DNA of 64,000 nucleotides. It comes from Tunturiibacter gelidiferens (lineage in GTDB: Bacteria > Acidobacteriota > Terriglobia > Terriglobales > Acidobacteriaceae). Below the pieces are notes generated by a model. The model was not told the origin of the DNA. It saw only the letters and a program-made list of their open reading frames with translations, and searched no databases. This document shows positions 52,485 to 60,369 of this stretch, piece after piece. Numbering within the stretch: position 1 is the first letter of the stretch; the number at the start of each line of letters is the position of its first letter. The stretch spans positions 62,001-126,000 of the forward strand of contig NZ_JACHEB010000006.1 of assembly GCF_014201335.1 (NCBI RefSeq), in the 5' to 3' direction. The position numbers were made by a program, and so were the translations under genes.

Positions 52485-53162
52485 ATGCAACTCCTGCTCG
52501 TGGAGGACGAACTCGAGATCCAGCGTTTCCTCAAGCAATCGCTAACTGATGCGGGTTACGACGTGGATGCCGCCAAGGATGGGCGAGCCGCCGCTCAACT
52601 TGCGTCCGGAAAGAAGTATGACGTTCTGATCGTCGACCTTGGCCTTCCGGATCAAGATGGCATTGACCTTATTCTTCAGCTTCGACAATCTGGCGTAAGC
52701 AGCCCCGTCCTGATACTTTCGGCCAGAAGATCAGTCGACGACAGAGTCAAGGGACTGGAACAAGGTGGCGACGACTACCTAACCAAACCCTTTGCTCTCG
52801 CCGAATTGCTGGCCCGGCTGCGCAACCTCTTGAGACGAAACCTGGCTGCGAGCGAAGAAGCCTCACGTTTGCGTGTACTCGACCTGGAACTCGACTTCAT
52901 TAGGCGTAGAGCATCCCGTGGCGGCGAAGTTCTGAATCTAAGCCCACAGGAGTTTGTGCTCTTAGAGTACCTTTGTCGCCATGCCGGGAGAGTTGTCACT
53001 CGATCCATGCTTCTCTCCGAGGTATGGGGAATGCGAATTCAGCCGGACACTAACGTTGTCGACGTCCATATCTACCGATTGCGCGGCAAGGTGGATGTTG
53101 AAGGCCGCGAGCCGCTGATCAAGACTTTACGAGGTATTGGTTATGTCCTCAAAGACCGCTAA
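52485..53162 (+). CDS. OmpR-family response regulator
   Basis: A 225-residue regulator from the ATG at 52485 (MQLLLVEDELEIQ). The receiver has VEDE, the phospho-Asp in LIVDLGLPDQDG and the Lys in TKPFALAEL. The C-terminal winged helix shows LSPQEFVLLEYLCRHAGRVVT (part) and VDVHIYRLRGKV. Its end overlaps the start of the kinase gene by 20 bases, so it is a cognate pair. The type is close to CusR/CopR-like metal regulators, but this is inference. Earlier starts at 52467 and 52401 are possible. Confidence 0.9.
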   Translation: MQLLLVEDELEIQRFLKQSLTDAGYDVDAAKDGRAAAQLASGKKYDVLIVDLGLPDQDGIDLILQLRQSGVSSPVLILSARRSVDDRVKGLEQGGDDYLTKPFALAELLARLRNLLRRNLAASEEASRLRVLDLELDFIRRRASRGGEVLNLSPQEFVLLEYLCRHAGRVVTRSMLLSEVWGMRIQPDTNVVDVHIYRLRGKVDVEGREPLIKTLRGIGYVLKDR

Positions 53163-54612
53163 TCCCATCATGCACAGTGCCGCATGGCGTATCTCCCTCT
53201 GGGCAACCCTAGCCTTTGCCATTGGAACAATGCTGGTTTTTGCAATGGTCCATCGCTTCGTAGCGAACGACATTCAGCGTCGGAGCGACGCGTGGCTCAC
53301 CGGAGAGGTGGCAGTACTCGGCGATGTGGCCGGGCGAACGCCAAAGGACCGCCTCTACGGCCGGGTAGTGAGAGAAGTCGCGGAACTTGCAAGTAGAGAG
53401 GTGCCAAACAAACTGCGCTCGAATGGCAATGAGAACGACTCGGTCTTCTTTCTTCAGGCCGGAGACGACGGTAATCTGAAACTTTGGGTTGGTGTGGGTG
53501 ACGGGACACAGCACTTAGCCGCCATTCGCGCACTTAAGGCAGTTTCCGATGTGCCTTACGACTTGAATGTCAAGGGATTCAAGCACCCCTTTCGGGTGGC
53601 GTCGGTGCGCATGGAGGATGGAAGCCACATTTACCTTGGACTCTCGGAGCGAGACGAATTGCGTGTGCTGAGGAACCTCCGATTCCGCTTCCTCTGCCTT
53701 TGGCTGCTCATCGTTTTGTTTGGCTTTGCGATCGTCTTCTACGCTACCCGACGCATGCTCAATTATGTCCGCGAGATCACTGAGGCTGCATCCAGAATTG
53801 GACAATCTGACTTGAGCAGTAGAGTTCCAACCAACAAGCGCAACGACGAGGTAGGGCATCTTGCGTTAACGCTCAACCACATGCTCGACCGGATAGAAAG
53901 CTCAATGCACCAGCTGCACACTATTACGGAGTCGCTTGCCCACGATCTTCGTAGCCCCTTGACAGCGATTCGGGGGAAACTGGAAATCGTTTTGTCGAGC
54001 GATCTAAAAGTCGAGCAGAGTGAACCAATCGTTTCGGCCATCGATGAACTGGATCGACTAACGGAATTCCTAAATACTTCGCTCGATGTTGCGGAAGCAA
54101 GGGCTGACGCGCTGAGGTTGTCCCGCACGGAAGTCGATCTCGATGAACTGCTTCGAGTCATGCTCGATCTGTACGAGCCATGTATGTCGGAGAAAGGACT
54201 TCGGGTGGATCTGCGCAGCGCCGGTCCTGTCACGGTCCTGGCAGACGCTGCCCTTCTTCATCGAGTAATCGCAAACCTGCTCGATAACGAATGCAATCAT
54301 CTGCCCGCGGCATGCACTGTTTCCATACGACTTGGAGCAAGTGAGAACACGGTGATCTTGACTGTGGAGGATGATGGCCCGGGATTTGCCTCGGAGGTCG
54401 GCCTCCAGATGTTCGAGCAGCGGGTGAAAGGAAGAGATTCGAAAGGTCGTGGGTTGGGGCTTGCATTTGTTGAAGCGGTGGTGCGCGCTCATGGAGGAAG
54501 TGTAACGGCGTCAAACCCTCCACAGGGAGGGGCTCTTCTGACAATAAACTGGCCTCGCGCTGCAGAAGAGACGGTTGATGCTCCGCACTCTCTGACATTG
54601 GTCAACAGGTAG
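53143..54612 (+). CDS. membrane sensor histidine kinase
   Basis: A 489-residue kinase from the ATG at 53143, overlapping the regulator gene. Two membrane helices (about 17-38 and 180-200) enclose a periplasmic sensor of about 140 residues. HAMP follows, then HisKA with phospho-His in ESLAHDLRSPLTAIRG, and the ATPase domain with N box NLLDNECNHLP, G1 VEDDGPGFA and G2 GRGLGLAFVEAVVRAHGG. The N box is slightly unusual, where NLLDNAIKY is common. It matches metal- or envelope-sensing kinases such as CusS. Confidence 0.92.
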   Translation: MSSKTANPIMHSAAWRISLWATLAFAIGTMLVFAMVHRFVANDIQRRSDAWLTGEVAVLGDVAGRTPKDRLYGRVVREVAELASREVPNKLRSNGNENDSVFFLQAGDDGNLKLWVGVGDGTQHLAAIRALKAVSDVPYDLNVKGFKHPFRVASVRMEDGSHIYLGLSERDELRVLRNLRFRFLCLWLLIVLFGFAIVFYATRRMLNYVREITEAASRIGQSDLSSRVPTNKRNDEVGHLALTLNHMLDRIESSMHQLHTITESLAHDLRSPLTAIRGKLEIVLSSDLKVEQSEPIVSAIDELDRLTEFLNTSLDVAEARADALRLSRTEVDLDELLRVMLDLYEPCMSEKGLRVDLRSAGPVTVLADAALLHRVIANLLDNECNHLPAACTVSIRLGASENTVILTVEDDGPGFASEVGLQMFEQRVKGRDSKGRGLGLAFVEAVVRAHGGSVTASNPPQGGALLTINWPRAAEETVDAPHSLTLVNR

Positions 54613-55268
54613 GCGCATGCGAGTTTGGCATAAGATCTGCATGACGCTCGATATGATCAAGTGGGAGCATTCGATCATCGCGCTACGCTTCGCTCTCCCG
54701 CGATGTTGGCAGCCTCGTGCTGACCTCACGCCTATCAGCCTTTCTGGATTGTTGTTAGAAGAACCTGACACGATGAGTTAGCGACCTTCCGATGGCAAAT
54801 TGTTCATCGAAGGATTCATGTGTGGCAACGGACATCAATTTTGAGCCGATATCATCTGTGTTATTTATGCTCAGATATGCCTAAGGAGGTATGCGTTGAG
54901 CGATGATGAAGACTACCCATTTAGCTATTTGCTCTGTGTCATAGGAGCGCTCGTCCTCTTCGTTCTGGGAGGATAGGTGTTCTATATTTCGTCTTCAGTA
55001 GATAGAAATGTCATGCGGAGACCTGTTAAATGAACTTCCTTCGGTCTGGAGTATTCATCTTCATTTGAGAATTTTGTAATCGACGGTCAAGGGTTGCGAG
55101 TATCAAGCTGTTTCGAACTGGCAACCGCGATTCAGCGCCAAGTCGCCACAGATTCGATCTTGGCAACTTAATTCCACAACCTCAAATCTGGACAGGAGAT
55201 CAAAGCTACCGTTGCCGAGCCGATATATAACTCGGACCACTCTATCGCGGTTCCCCAAGGGGGCGACC
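54613..55268. other. intergenic region right of the kinase gene
   Basis: Except for the tiny frame at 54896-54976, no gene was recognised in these 656 bases. A short inverted repeat CCGAG/CTCGG (55215-55235) is present. Confidence 0.4.
54896..54976 (+). CDS. 26-residue membrane peptide candidate
   Basis: A TTG start follows a perfect AAGGAGGT site after about 6 bases. The peptide begins MSDDEDYPFSYL and continues as one hydrophobic helix (LLCVIGALVLFVLGG). An ATG that overlaps the spacer stops after two codons and is not used. Small membrane peptides of this length regulate transporters or kinases in other bacteria. It is supported mainly by the strong ribosome site, so it stays a candidate. 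Confidence 0.45.
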   Translation: MSDDEDYPFSYLLCVIGALVLFVLGG

Positions 55269-55560
55269 ATGATCGCAGCCGTAACTCAGGCCAAGTCAGC
55301 CCTCCGCTTCGGCCGCGCCGTGGCGCTTTATTTTGACTTCCCCGCCTCGTCCTCCCCAACGACGCAAAAAACGTCCAGGCATAGCTCACAGGGGCCGGCT
55401 CGGCGGCCGGTCAGAACCTCGCCCTCGACTCCGTTACCGCGACGATGGCAACGGCTTTGGCCAAAATGCGGTGCCTGCAACAGCTCGGGGTGATCGGCTT
55501 CATCGTCGGAACCGCCGCCGGGCAGCGCAACATTGCCGCAGGGCTCGGCTACTACGGCGC
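55269..55560 (+). pseudogene. degraded coding remnant next to arsC
   Basis: An ATG at 55269 opens MIAAVTQAKSALRFGRAVA, then the frame becomes Ser/Arg-rich. In another frame, from about 55385, a protein-like sequence appears (SAAGQNLALDSVTATMATAL, GVIGFIVGTAAGQRNIAAG). In that second frame a stop at 55382-55384 lies before it. The pattern is that of an ORF with frameshifts and stops whose end abuts the arsC stop. I do not recognise the original protein. Confidence 0.35.
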
Positions 55561-55968
55561 AGTTACGCCACGGCTTAGTTGCTCCTGCACAATCAATTGC
55601 AAGACACGGCGCTTGATCTCTTCGCGGGTCTGTCGTACCGATTCGATCTCTTGTCCTTTGGGATCAGGCAATGGCCAGTCATTGTGTCGAAGACCTGGAA
55701 CGTACGGACATTCATCCCCACATCCCATAGTGACGAGCATGTTGGCATTCTTTGCCAGCTCTGCCGTCAGCTTTTGCGGCTTGGCGTTGCTGAGATCAAT
55801 TCCCACCTCGCGCATCGCGTCCACCACTACTGGATGTACACACTCGGCAGGTTGAGTTCCGACAGAGATAGCGTGCGCCAGCTCTGGATCGGCAAGTCGG
55901 TTGAAGAACGCAGCCGACATCTGAGAGCGACCCGCGTTGTGGACACAGGCAAAAATGAATGTACGCAT
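55552..55968 (-). CDS. arsC: arsenate reductase ArsC, low-molecular-weight PTPase type
   Basis: A 138-residue arsenate reductase of the thioredoxin-linked LMW-phosphatase fold. The P-loop is CVHNAGRSQ (C-x5-R-S) at residues 8-15. The resolving cysteines are probably those in TMGCGDECPYVPG. It reduces arsenate to arsenite for export by Acr3. It follows arsM on the reverse strand (27-base gap). Confidence 0.93.
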   Translation of the reverse strand: MRTFIFACVHNAGRSQMSAAFFNRLADPELAHAISVGTQPAECVHPVVVDAMREVGIDLSNAKPQKLTAELAKNANMLVTMGCGDECPYVPGLRHNDWPLPDPKGQEIESVRQTREEIKRRVLQLIVQEQLSRGVTAP

Positions 55969-55995
55969 CCCTGATGAATGTCCTTTTGACTGGGT

Positions 55996-56898
55996 TTACG
56001 AGCAGCAAGTTGGGCCACAGCACTTCTTGTCCGCACCAGCTGGCCTGATGGCATATACCTTGACGCTGGCCGCGGCAGAATTGACATCGTATTCGGAAAG
56101 GAGCTTTGCCAGGTCCTCATGCAGGGGAGCAGATGTAGTAGCGTCGGAACAGCAGGACGCTGCCTCCGTCCCGGTCATCGCCGGTGAGCAGCAACCGCTC
56201 TGGTTCTCGACTTTTTTATACGCGTTGAGATCGGCACCACTGTCTACGATTTGAACGTGCTCGAAACCCGCAGCCAATAGTCCCTGGTGATAATCTTCAA
56301 TCCTAATAGCTCCCGCGATACAGCCTACATACGCCGCCATGCTCTGCGCAACTTCCACTGGCAGTTCCCCTTTAAGCGCAATATCGCTGACTGCCAAACG
56401 TCCACCTGGTTTGAGCACGCGTGCGATCTCGCGGAAGACCGCGGGTTTATCGTGAGCGAGATTGATAACGCAGTTGCTGATGACACAATCGACCGAAGCA
56501 TCTGCAAGCGGAAGATGGTCTATAGTTCCCAGATAGAATTCGACATTCGTATAGCCGCCGCTCTGAGCGTTCGTCCGAGCGCGTTCGATCATCTCCGGTG
56601 TCATGTCGACGCCGATGGCTTTACCTTCCGGGCCGACCAGCTTCGATGCAAGAAACACATCCAGTCCTCCGCCTGATCCCAGATCGACAACCACTTCGCC
56701 CGGACGTATGGACGCGATTGCGGTAGGGTTCCCGCACGAAAGTCCCATGTTGGCTTCGGCAGGAATCGAGGTCAGCTCTTCCGCACTGTAGCCGAAAGCC
56801 TCTGCAACCGCCTTTACTCCATGATGATTGGTGGAAAGTTCACTTTCCGCGACTGCCGCGTACTTTGAGCGCACCGCATCGAGCACCTGTTCTGTCAT
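55996..56898 (-). CDS. arsM: arsenite S-adenosylmethionine methyltransferase ArsM
   Basis: A 300-residue ArsM that methylates arsenite to volatile or less toxic methylarsenicals. The SAM motif is [16 protein letters not shown]. Conserved cysteines are seen in [20 protein letters not shown] and YVGCIAGAI. The C-terminus carries CC pairs (GCCSP, SCCSD and KCCGPTCCS), an extra cysteine-rich tail. AGGAGG lies just before the ATG. It is the first gene leftwards from the divergent ars promoter. Confidence 0.94.
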   Translation of the reverse strand: MTEQVLDAVRSKYAAVAESELSTNHHGVKAVAEAFGYSAEELTSIPAEANMGLSCGNPTAIASIRPGEVVVDLGSGGGLDVFLASKLVGPEGKAIGVDMTPEMIERARTNAQSGGYTNVEFYLGTIDHLPLADASVDCVISNCVINLAHDKPAVFREIARVLKPGGRLAVSDIALKGELPVEVAQSMAAYVGCIAGAIRIEDYHQGLLAAGFEHVQIVDSGADLNAYKKVENQSGCCSPAMTGTEAASCCSDATTSAPLHEDLAKLLSEYDVNSAAASVKVYAIRPAGADKKCCGPTCCS

Positions 56899-56910
56899 GA
56901 GCTCCTCCTA

Positions 56911-56967
56911 CATATCTGTCAAAAAGAATATATTCCTGCTGGACACATCCGTCAATGCAAATATAAT
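56911..56967. promoter_or_regulatory. overlapping divergent ars promoters with a repeated ArsR-type operator
   Basis: Two direct repeats of about 22 bases, 33 bases apart (CATATCTGTCAA at 56911 and CACATCCGTCAA at 56944), lie in the 75-base gap. For arsR a promoter TGGACA (56940-56945), 16 bases, TATAAT (56962-56967) is seen; ATG is 7 bases on, so arsR looks leaderless. For arsM, on the reverse strand, TTGACG (56950-56955), 17 bases, TATATT (56927-56932). The second repeat overlaps both promoters, fitting joint repression by ArsR. Confidence 0.65.
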
Positions 56968-56973
56968 CGGATC

Positions 56974-57393
56974 ATGGCAGCAAGACAGAAACCCTTCAAT
57001 ATCGAGCGATTCTTTCAGGCACTTGGCGACAATACCCGGTTACGGCTCTTGAATCTCATGGGCGACCAGGAGATTTGCGTCTGCTATTTCGTGGAGATAC
57101 TGGATCAACCGCAGCCAAAGATTTCGAGACACCTAGCCTACCTGCGTAACGTTGGCATCGTGACTACCCGGCGTGACGGCAAATGGATGCACTATAGGAT
57201 CGTCATGCCACCGAACGAAGGCGCCGCAAGGGTCCTGCGCGAAATTCTGGAGTGGTTCAAAGAAGAAAAGGCCATGCAATCCGACCGAGCAAAGCTCAGC
57301 AAAGCTTGCTGCGCGCTGGAAAAGTTCGTGACCTTGCAGGGAGCGCCGTTGCCGGCTCCTATCGAAACGTCCGCAATCTTCGCTACGAGATGA
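56974..57393 (+). CDS. arsR: arsenic-responsive regulator ArsR
   Basis: A 139-residue ArsR/SmtB regulator. The metal site is seen as [10 protein letters not shown], where the family has ELCVCDL; two Cys remain. The winged helix is visible as [17 protein letters not shown] with a wing ([13 protein letters not shown]). The C-terminus has extra cysteines (KACCALEKF). It is divergent from arsM and overlaps acr3 by 4 bases (ATGA), so it is coupled to the pump. Confidence 0.93.
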   Translation: MAARQKPFNIERFFQALGDNTRLRLLNLMGDQEICVCYFVEILDQPQPKISRHLAYLRNVGIVTTRRDGKWMHYRIVMPPNEGAARVLREILEWFKEEKAMQSDRAKLSKACCALEKFVTLQGAPLPAPIETSAIFATR

Positions 57394-58532
57394 ATATGTC
57401 CAGCATCCCTTACACGCAAGGTCAATTATGCGCACCGATGCCGCGCAAAAAGCTGTCCTTCCTCGATCGTTTTCTCACTCTATGGATTTTTCTCGCGATG
57501 GCAATTGGCGTTGGTCTTGGGCATTTCATTCCTAGCTCGGCCACTTTCGTGAACAGCTTTCAGTCCGGGACGACGAACATTCCTATCGCTATCGGTCTCA
57601 TCATCATGATGTATCCCCCGTTAGCAAAAGTACGCTACGAAAAGCTGGGCGAGGTCTTTCGTAACCATCGTGTTCTTGGAGTATCGCTCTTGCAGAATTG
57701 GGTCATTGGCCCGGTACTGATGTTCCTATTGGCCATCCTCTTTCTTCGCGGTGAGCCCGCATACATGCGCGGGCTGATTCTCATTGGCCTCGCGCGGTGT
57801 ATTGCAATGGTTCTGGTATGGAATGAGCTTGCCGAAGGCGACAGCGATTATGTCGCAGGACTCGTTGCCATGAACAGCGTCTTCCAGGTCATCTTCTACA
57901 GCATCTATGCCTGGGTATTCATCACGGTCTTGCCGAAATGGTTCGGGTTCAAAGGAGCTGTGGTCAATATTGGCATCGGGCAAATCTCCAAGAGTGTCTT
58001 TATATATCTGGGCATACCGTTCCTCGCCGGGATGCTTACCCGCTTCGTGCTGCTGCTAGCCAAGGGTGAGGAGTGGTATCGGACCCGCTTCATTCCGCGC
58101 ATCAGCCCCATTACGCTTGTCGCGCTTCTGTTCACCATTCTTGTCATGTTCAGTCTCAAGGGTGACCTGATCGTGAGATTGCCCTTCGATGTGCTGCGCG
58201 TCGCCGTACCGCTTGTGGTCTATTTTCTGGTGATGTTCCTCGTGAGCTTCTGGATGGGCCGAAAGCTGGGTGCCGACTACGCGCAGACGGCAACGTTATC
58301 CTTTACCGCTGCTGGCAACAATTTCGAGCTGGCAATCGCAGTATCGGTGGCCGTGTTTGGACTCAATTCAGGGGAAGCATTCGTGGGCGTGATAGGACCA
58401 CTGGTTGAAGTTCCGGCCCTGATTGGTTTGGTGAACGTTGCATTTTGGCTAAGGCGTCGGTATTTCAGCTCAGAGTCCGTGGGCCTTGTAGGCCGACCGG
58501 TAGAGCATGCCCCTAAATTCGGCGGGGCCTAA
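57390..58532 (+). CDS. acr3: arsenite efflux permease Acr3
   Basis: A 380-residue ACR3-family (BART superfamily) pump with ten hydrophobic helices. The ACR3 motif [19 protein letters not shown] with the essential Cys in helix IV is present, and [11 protein letters not shown] is near helix IX. It extrudes arsenite made by ArsC. The ATG at 57390 overlaps the arsR stop by 4 bases. The frame is open further upstream into arsR, but that part is shadow. Confidence 0.95.
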   Translation: MNMSSIPYTQGQLCAPMPRKKLSFLDRFLTLWIFLAMAIGVGLGHFIPSSATFVNSFQSGTTNIPIAIGLIIMMYPPLAKVRYEKLGEVFRNHRVLGVSLLQNWVIGPVLMFLLAILFLRGEPAYMRGLILIGLARCIAMVLVWNELAEGDSDYVAGLVAMNSVFQVIFYSIYAWVFITVLPKWFGFKGAVVNIGIGQISKSVFIYLGIPFLAGMLTRFVLLLAKGEEWYRTRFIPRISPITLVALLFTILVMFSLKGDLIVRLPFDVLRVAVPLVVYFLVMFLVSFWMGRKLGADYAQTATLSFTAAGNNFELAIAVSVAVFGLNSGEAFVGVIGPLVEVPALIGLVNVAFWLRRRYFSSESVGLVGRPVEHAPKFGGA

Positions 58533-58536
58533 GAGC

Positions 58537-58588
58537 TTGACGAGGCTTCATCCCAGCTTAATGTTTCTTCTGATATCGTATCTCGATA
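58537..58588 (+). promoter_or_regulatory. candidate promoter and operator for padR
   Basis: A -35 TTGACG at 58537-58542 with a possible -10 TAATGT (58559-58564). Downstream lies an inverted repeat TATCG-N5-CGATA (58574-58588) just before the padR start, a plausible autoregulatory PadR site. Confidence 0.4.
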
Positions 58589-58601
58589 ACGAGGTTCGAT
58601 A

Positions 58602-58919
58602 ATGAAGAACGATCCCGACAACCGCGATCTGTACTCCGGCATGATTCGTCTTCACATTCTTCATCATGCGGAACACGAAGCCATTTTTGGGGCGGGAATG
58701 TCGGAGGAGCTTGCCCGGCATGGATACAAGATCAGCCCAGGAACTCTCTACCCGATCCTCCACGGTTTAGAAAAGCGCGGATATCTCAAATCAGAGGAAG
58801 AGCGGTCTGGTAGGAGTATTCGCCGCCTTTACAAGATCACGGCTTCCGGTCGGCGCGCGCTCAAGACAGCAAAGCTCCGGGTCCGCGAGCTTTTTGGAGA
58901 GTTGATTGAAGGCAAATAG
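58602..58919 (+). CDS. PadR-family winged-helix regulator
   Basis: A 105-residue PadR regulator. Conserved features: LRHILHHAEHE-like start helix (RLHILHHAEHEAIFGAGMS, in part), GYKISPGTLYPILHGLEKRGYL as recognition part, and RRLYKITASGRRAL as wing. CGAGG lies before the ATG. It stands directly in front of the TolC-RND-MFP genes and overlaps the TolC gene by 14 bases, so it likely senses a substrate of the pump. Confidence 0.92.
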   Translation: MKNDPDNRDLYSGMIRLHILHHAEHEAIFGAGMSEELARHGYKISPGTLYPILHGLEKRGYLKSEEERSGRSIRRLYKITASGRRALKTAKLRVRELFGELIEGK

Positions 58920-60351
58920 CCCATTCACGCGAGATGTCCGCAGAATTCGAGGGATCGTTGTCGGCTGCCTCCTCGCAGCGAGTGGCTCTACCGTTGCCTT
59001 AGCGCAATCGTCGGTCACAGCTACTCCCGCTGTGACACCTGCTCTCACGATCGTTCAAGTCGTTCAGGATGCCGAGCAGAACTATCCTGCGATTCATGTC
59101 TCTGAGCAGGATCTCAACGCGGCTGTGGCAAATATCCGGCTAGCAAGGACTGCCTATCTTCCACGTCTCGACGGGATCGTTGAGATCAACAGGGCTACAC
59201 GAAACAACGTCTTCGGCACTCTGTTTCCACAGAACACGCTGCCCAGCATGTCCGGGCCGGTAATCGGCACGAACAATGCCGGCTCCGTATGGGGGAGCGC
59301 TGCAGGGCTTCTGATCAACTGGCAGCCATTCGACTTCGGTTTACGGAACGCCAAAGTGGAAGCGGCCGCAGCAGCACGTGACCGAGCGAATGCGTCTGTT
59401 CAAAGGAGCCAGCTTGAGGTCTCAAGTGCGGCGGCGGACGCGTTTCTAACGGTTGTTGCGGCTCGTCAGACTCAGAATTCCGCTCAGGTTGCCGTCGACA
59501 ATTGGGAAATCCTACGGAAAAGCATCCACGCCCTCACGGCTGCGGAGTTGCGTCCCGGCGCCGACGAATCGCGGATTGAAGCGGAAAAGGCGGCTGCGAA
59601 TACTCAATTGGCTCTAGCCACAGGAGCGGTCGAAATGGGAGAGGCAACTCTCGCGAAGTTTCTCTCGAAGCCGGATGACATAACGGAACCACTTATCTCC
59701 GAACATCTTCTTGGAGAGGTCCCACTGGCAGTCGAAGATGACGGAGCATTTCATCCCGAGAGTACCCCTGCGATGCTCCAGCAACATGCGGCCGTCTCAC
59801 AATCCGCTTCGGAACTTCGCGCCACAGACCGAAGCTGGGTGCCACAGTTCAATCTGGAAGCGGGAGGGTACGGCCGAGGCACCGGCGCGGAGACAAATGG
59901 ACAGCGCCTGAGCGGAGCCAACGGCCTCGCTCCAACCGTAGGAAACTACGCGGTCGGGTTGAACGTTACCTTTGGCTTTCTTGATTTTGCCAATATCCAC
60001 GCCCGTGAAGCCTCGCAGGCGGCCACGTTGAAGGCCGAACAATCTCGCGAGACATTGGTTGGCCGACAGCTCCAGGAGCAGTTCAGCCAAGCACGAGCCG
60101 CCTTACGGGCGATGCGCGGCGTTGCGAAGAATACTCCTATCCAGGTCGAGGCCGCTCGAACCGCTCTTGCTCAAGCCACGGCTCGTTACAAGGCCGACCT
60201 TACGTCAATCGACGATATGGCACAGGCGCAGCGGCTTGTAGTGCAGGCAGAGATGGATGATTCGATTGCACGCTTGAACGTCTGGCGTGCATTTCTTCAA
60301 TTGCAGTCAGTACGTGGCGATCTTCAGCCCTTTCTTCAGGCAGCTCAGTAG
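58906..60351 (+). CDS. TolC-like outer-membrane efflux protein
   Basis: A 481-residue outer-membrane channel. A signal peptide (IVVGCLLAASGSTVALAQ) follows a charged N-terminus. Two repeats of long coiled helices (ARDRANASVQRSQLEVSSAA and EAARTALAQATARYKADLTS) alternate with beta parts, the OEP layout. The start is a TTG at 58906 with GGAGA upstream, overlapping padR by 14 bases. It forms the outer channel for the RND pump encoded next. Confidence 0.9.
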   Translation: MKANSPFTRDVRRIRGIVVGCLLAASGSTVALAQSSVTATPAVTPALTIVQVVQDAEQNYPAIHVSEQDLNAAVANIRLARTAYLPRLDGIVEINRATRNNVFGTLFPQNTLPSMSGPVIGTNNAGSVWGSAAGLLINWQPFDFGLRNAKVEAAAAARDRANASVQRSQLEVSSAAADAFLTVVAARQTQNSAQVAVDNWEILRKSIHALTAAELRPGADESRIEAEKAAANTQLALATGAVEMGEATLAKFLSKPDDITEPLISEHLLGEVPLAVEDDGAFHPESTPAMLQQHAAVSQSASELRATDRSWVPQFNLEAGGYGRGTGAETNGQRLSGANGLAPTVGNYAVGLNVTFGFLDFANIHAREASQAATLKAEQSRETLVGRQLQEQFSQARAALRAMRGVAKNTPIQVEAARTALAQATARYKADLTSIDDMAQAQRLVVQAEMDDSIARLNVWRAFLQLQSVRGDLQPFLQAAQ

Positions 60352-60369
60352 TTCAGGTGATCATTTGAC

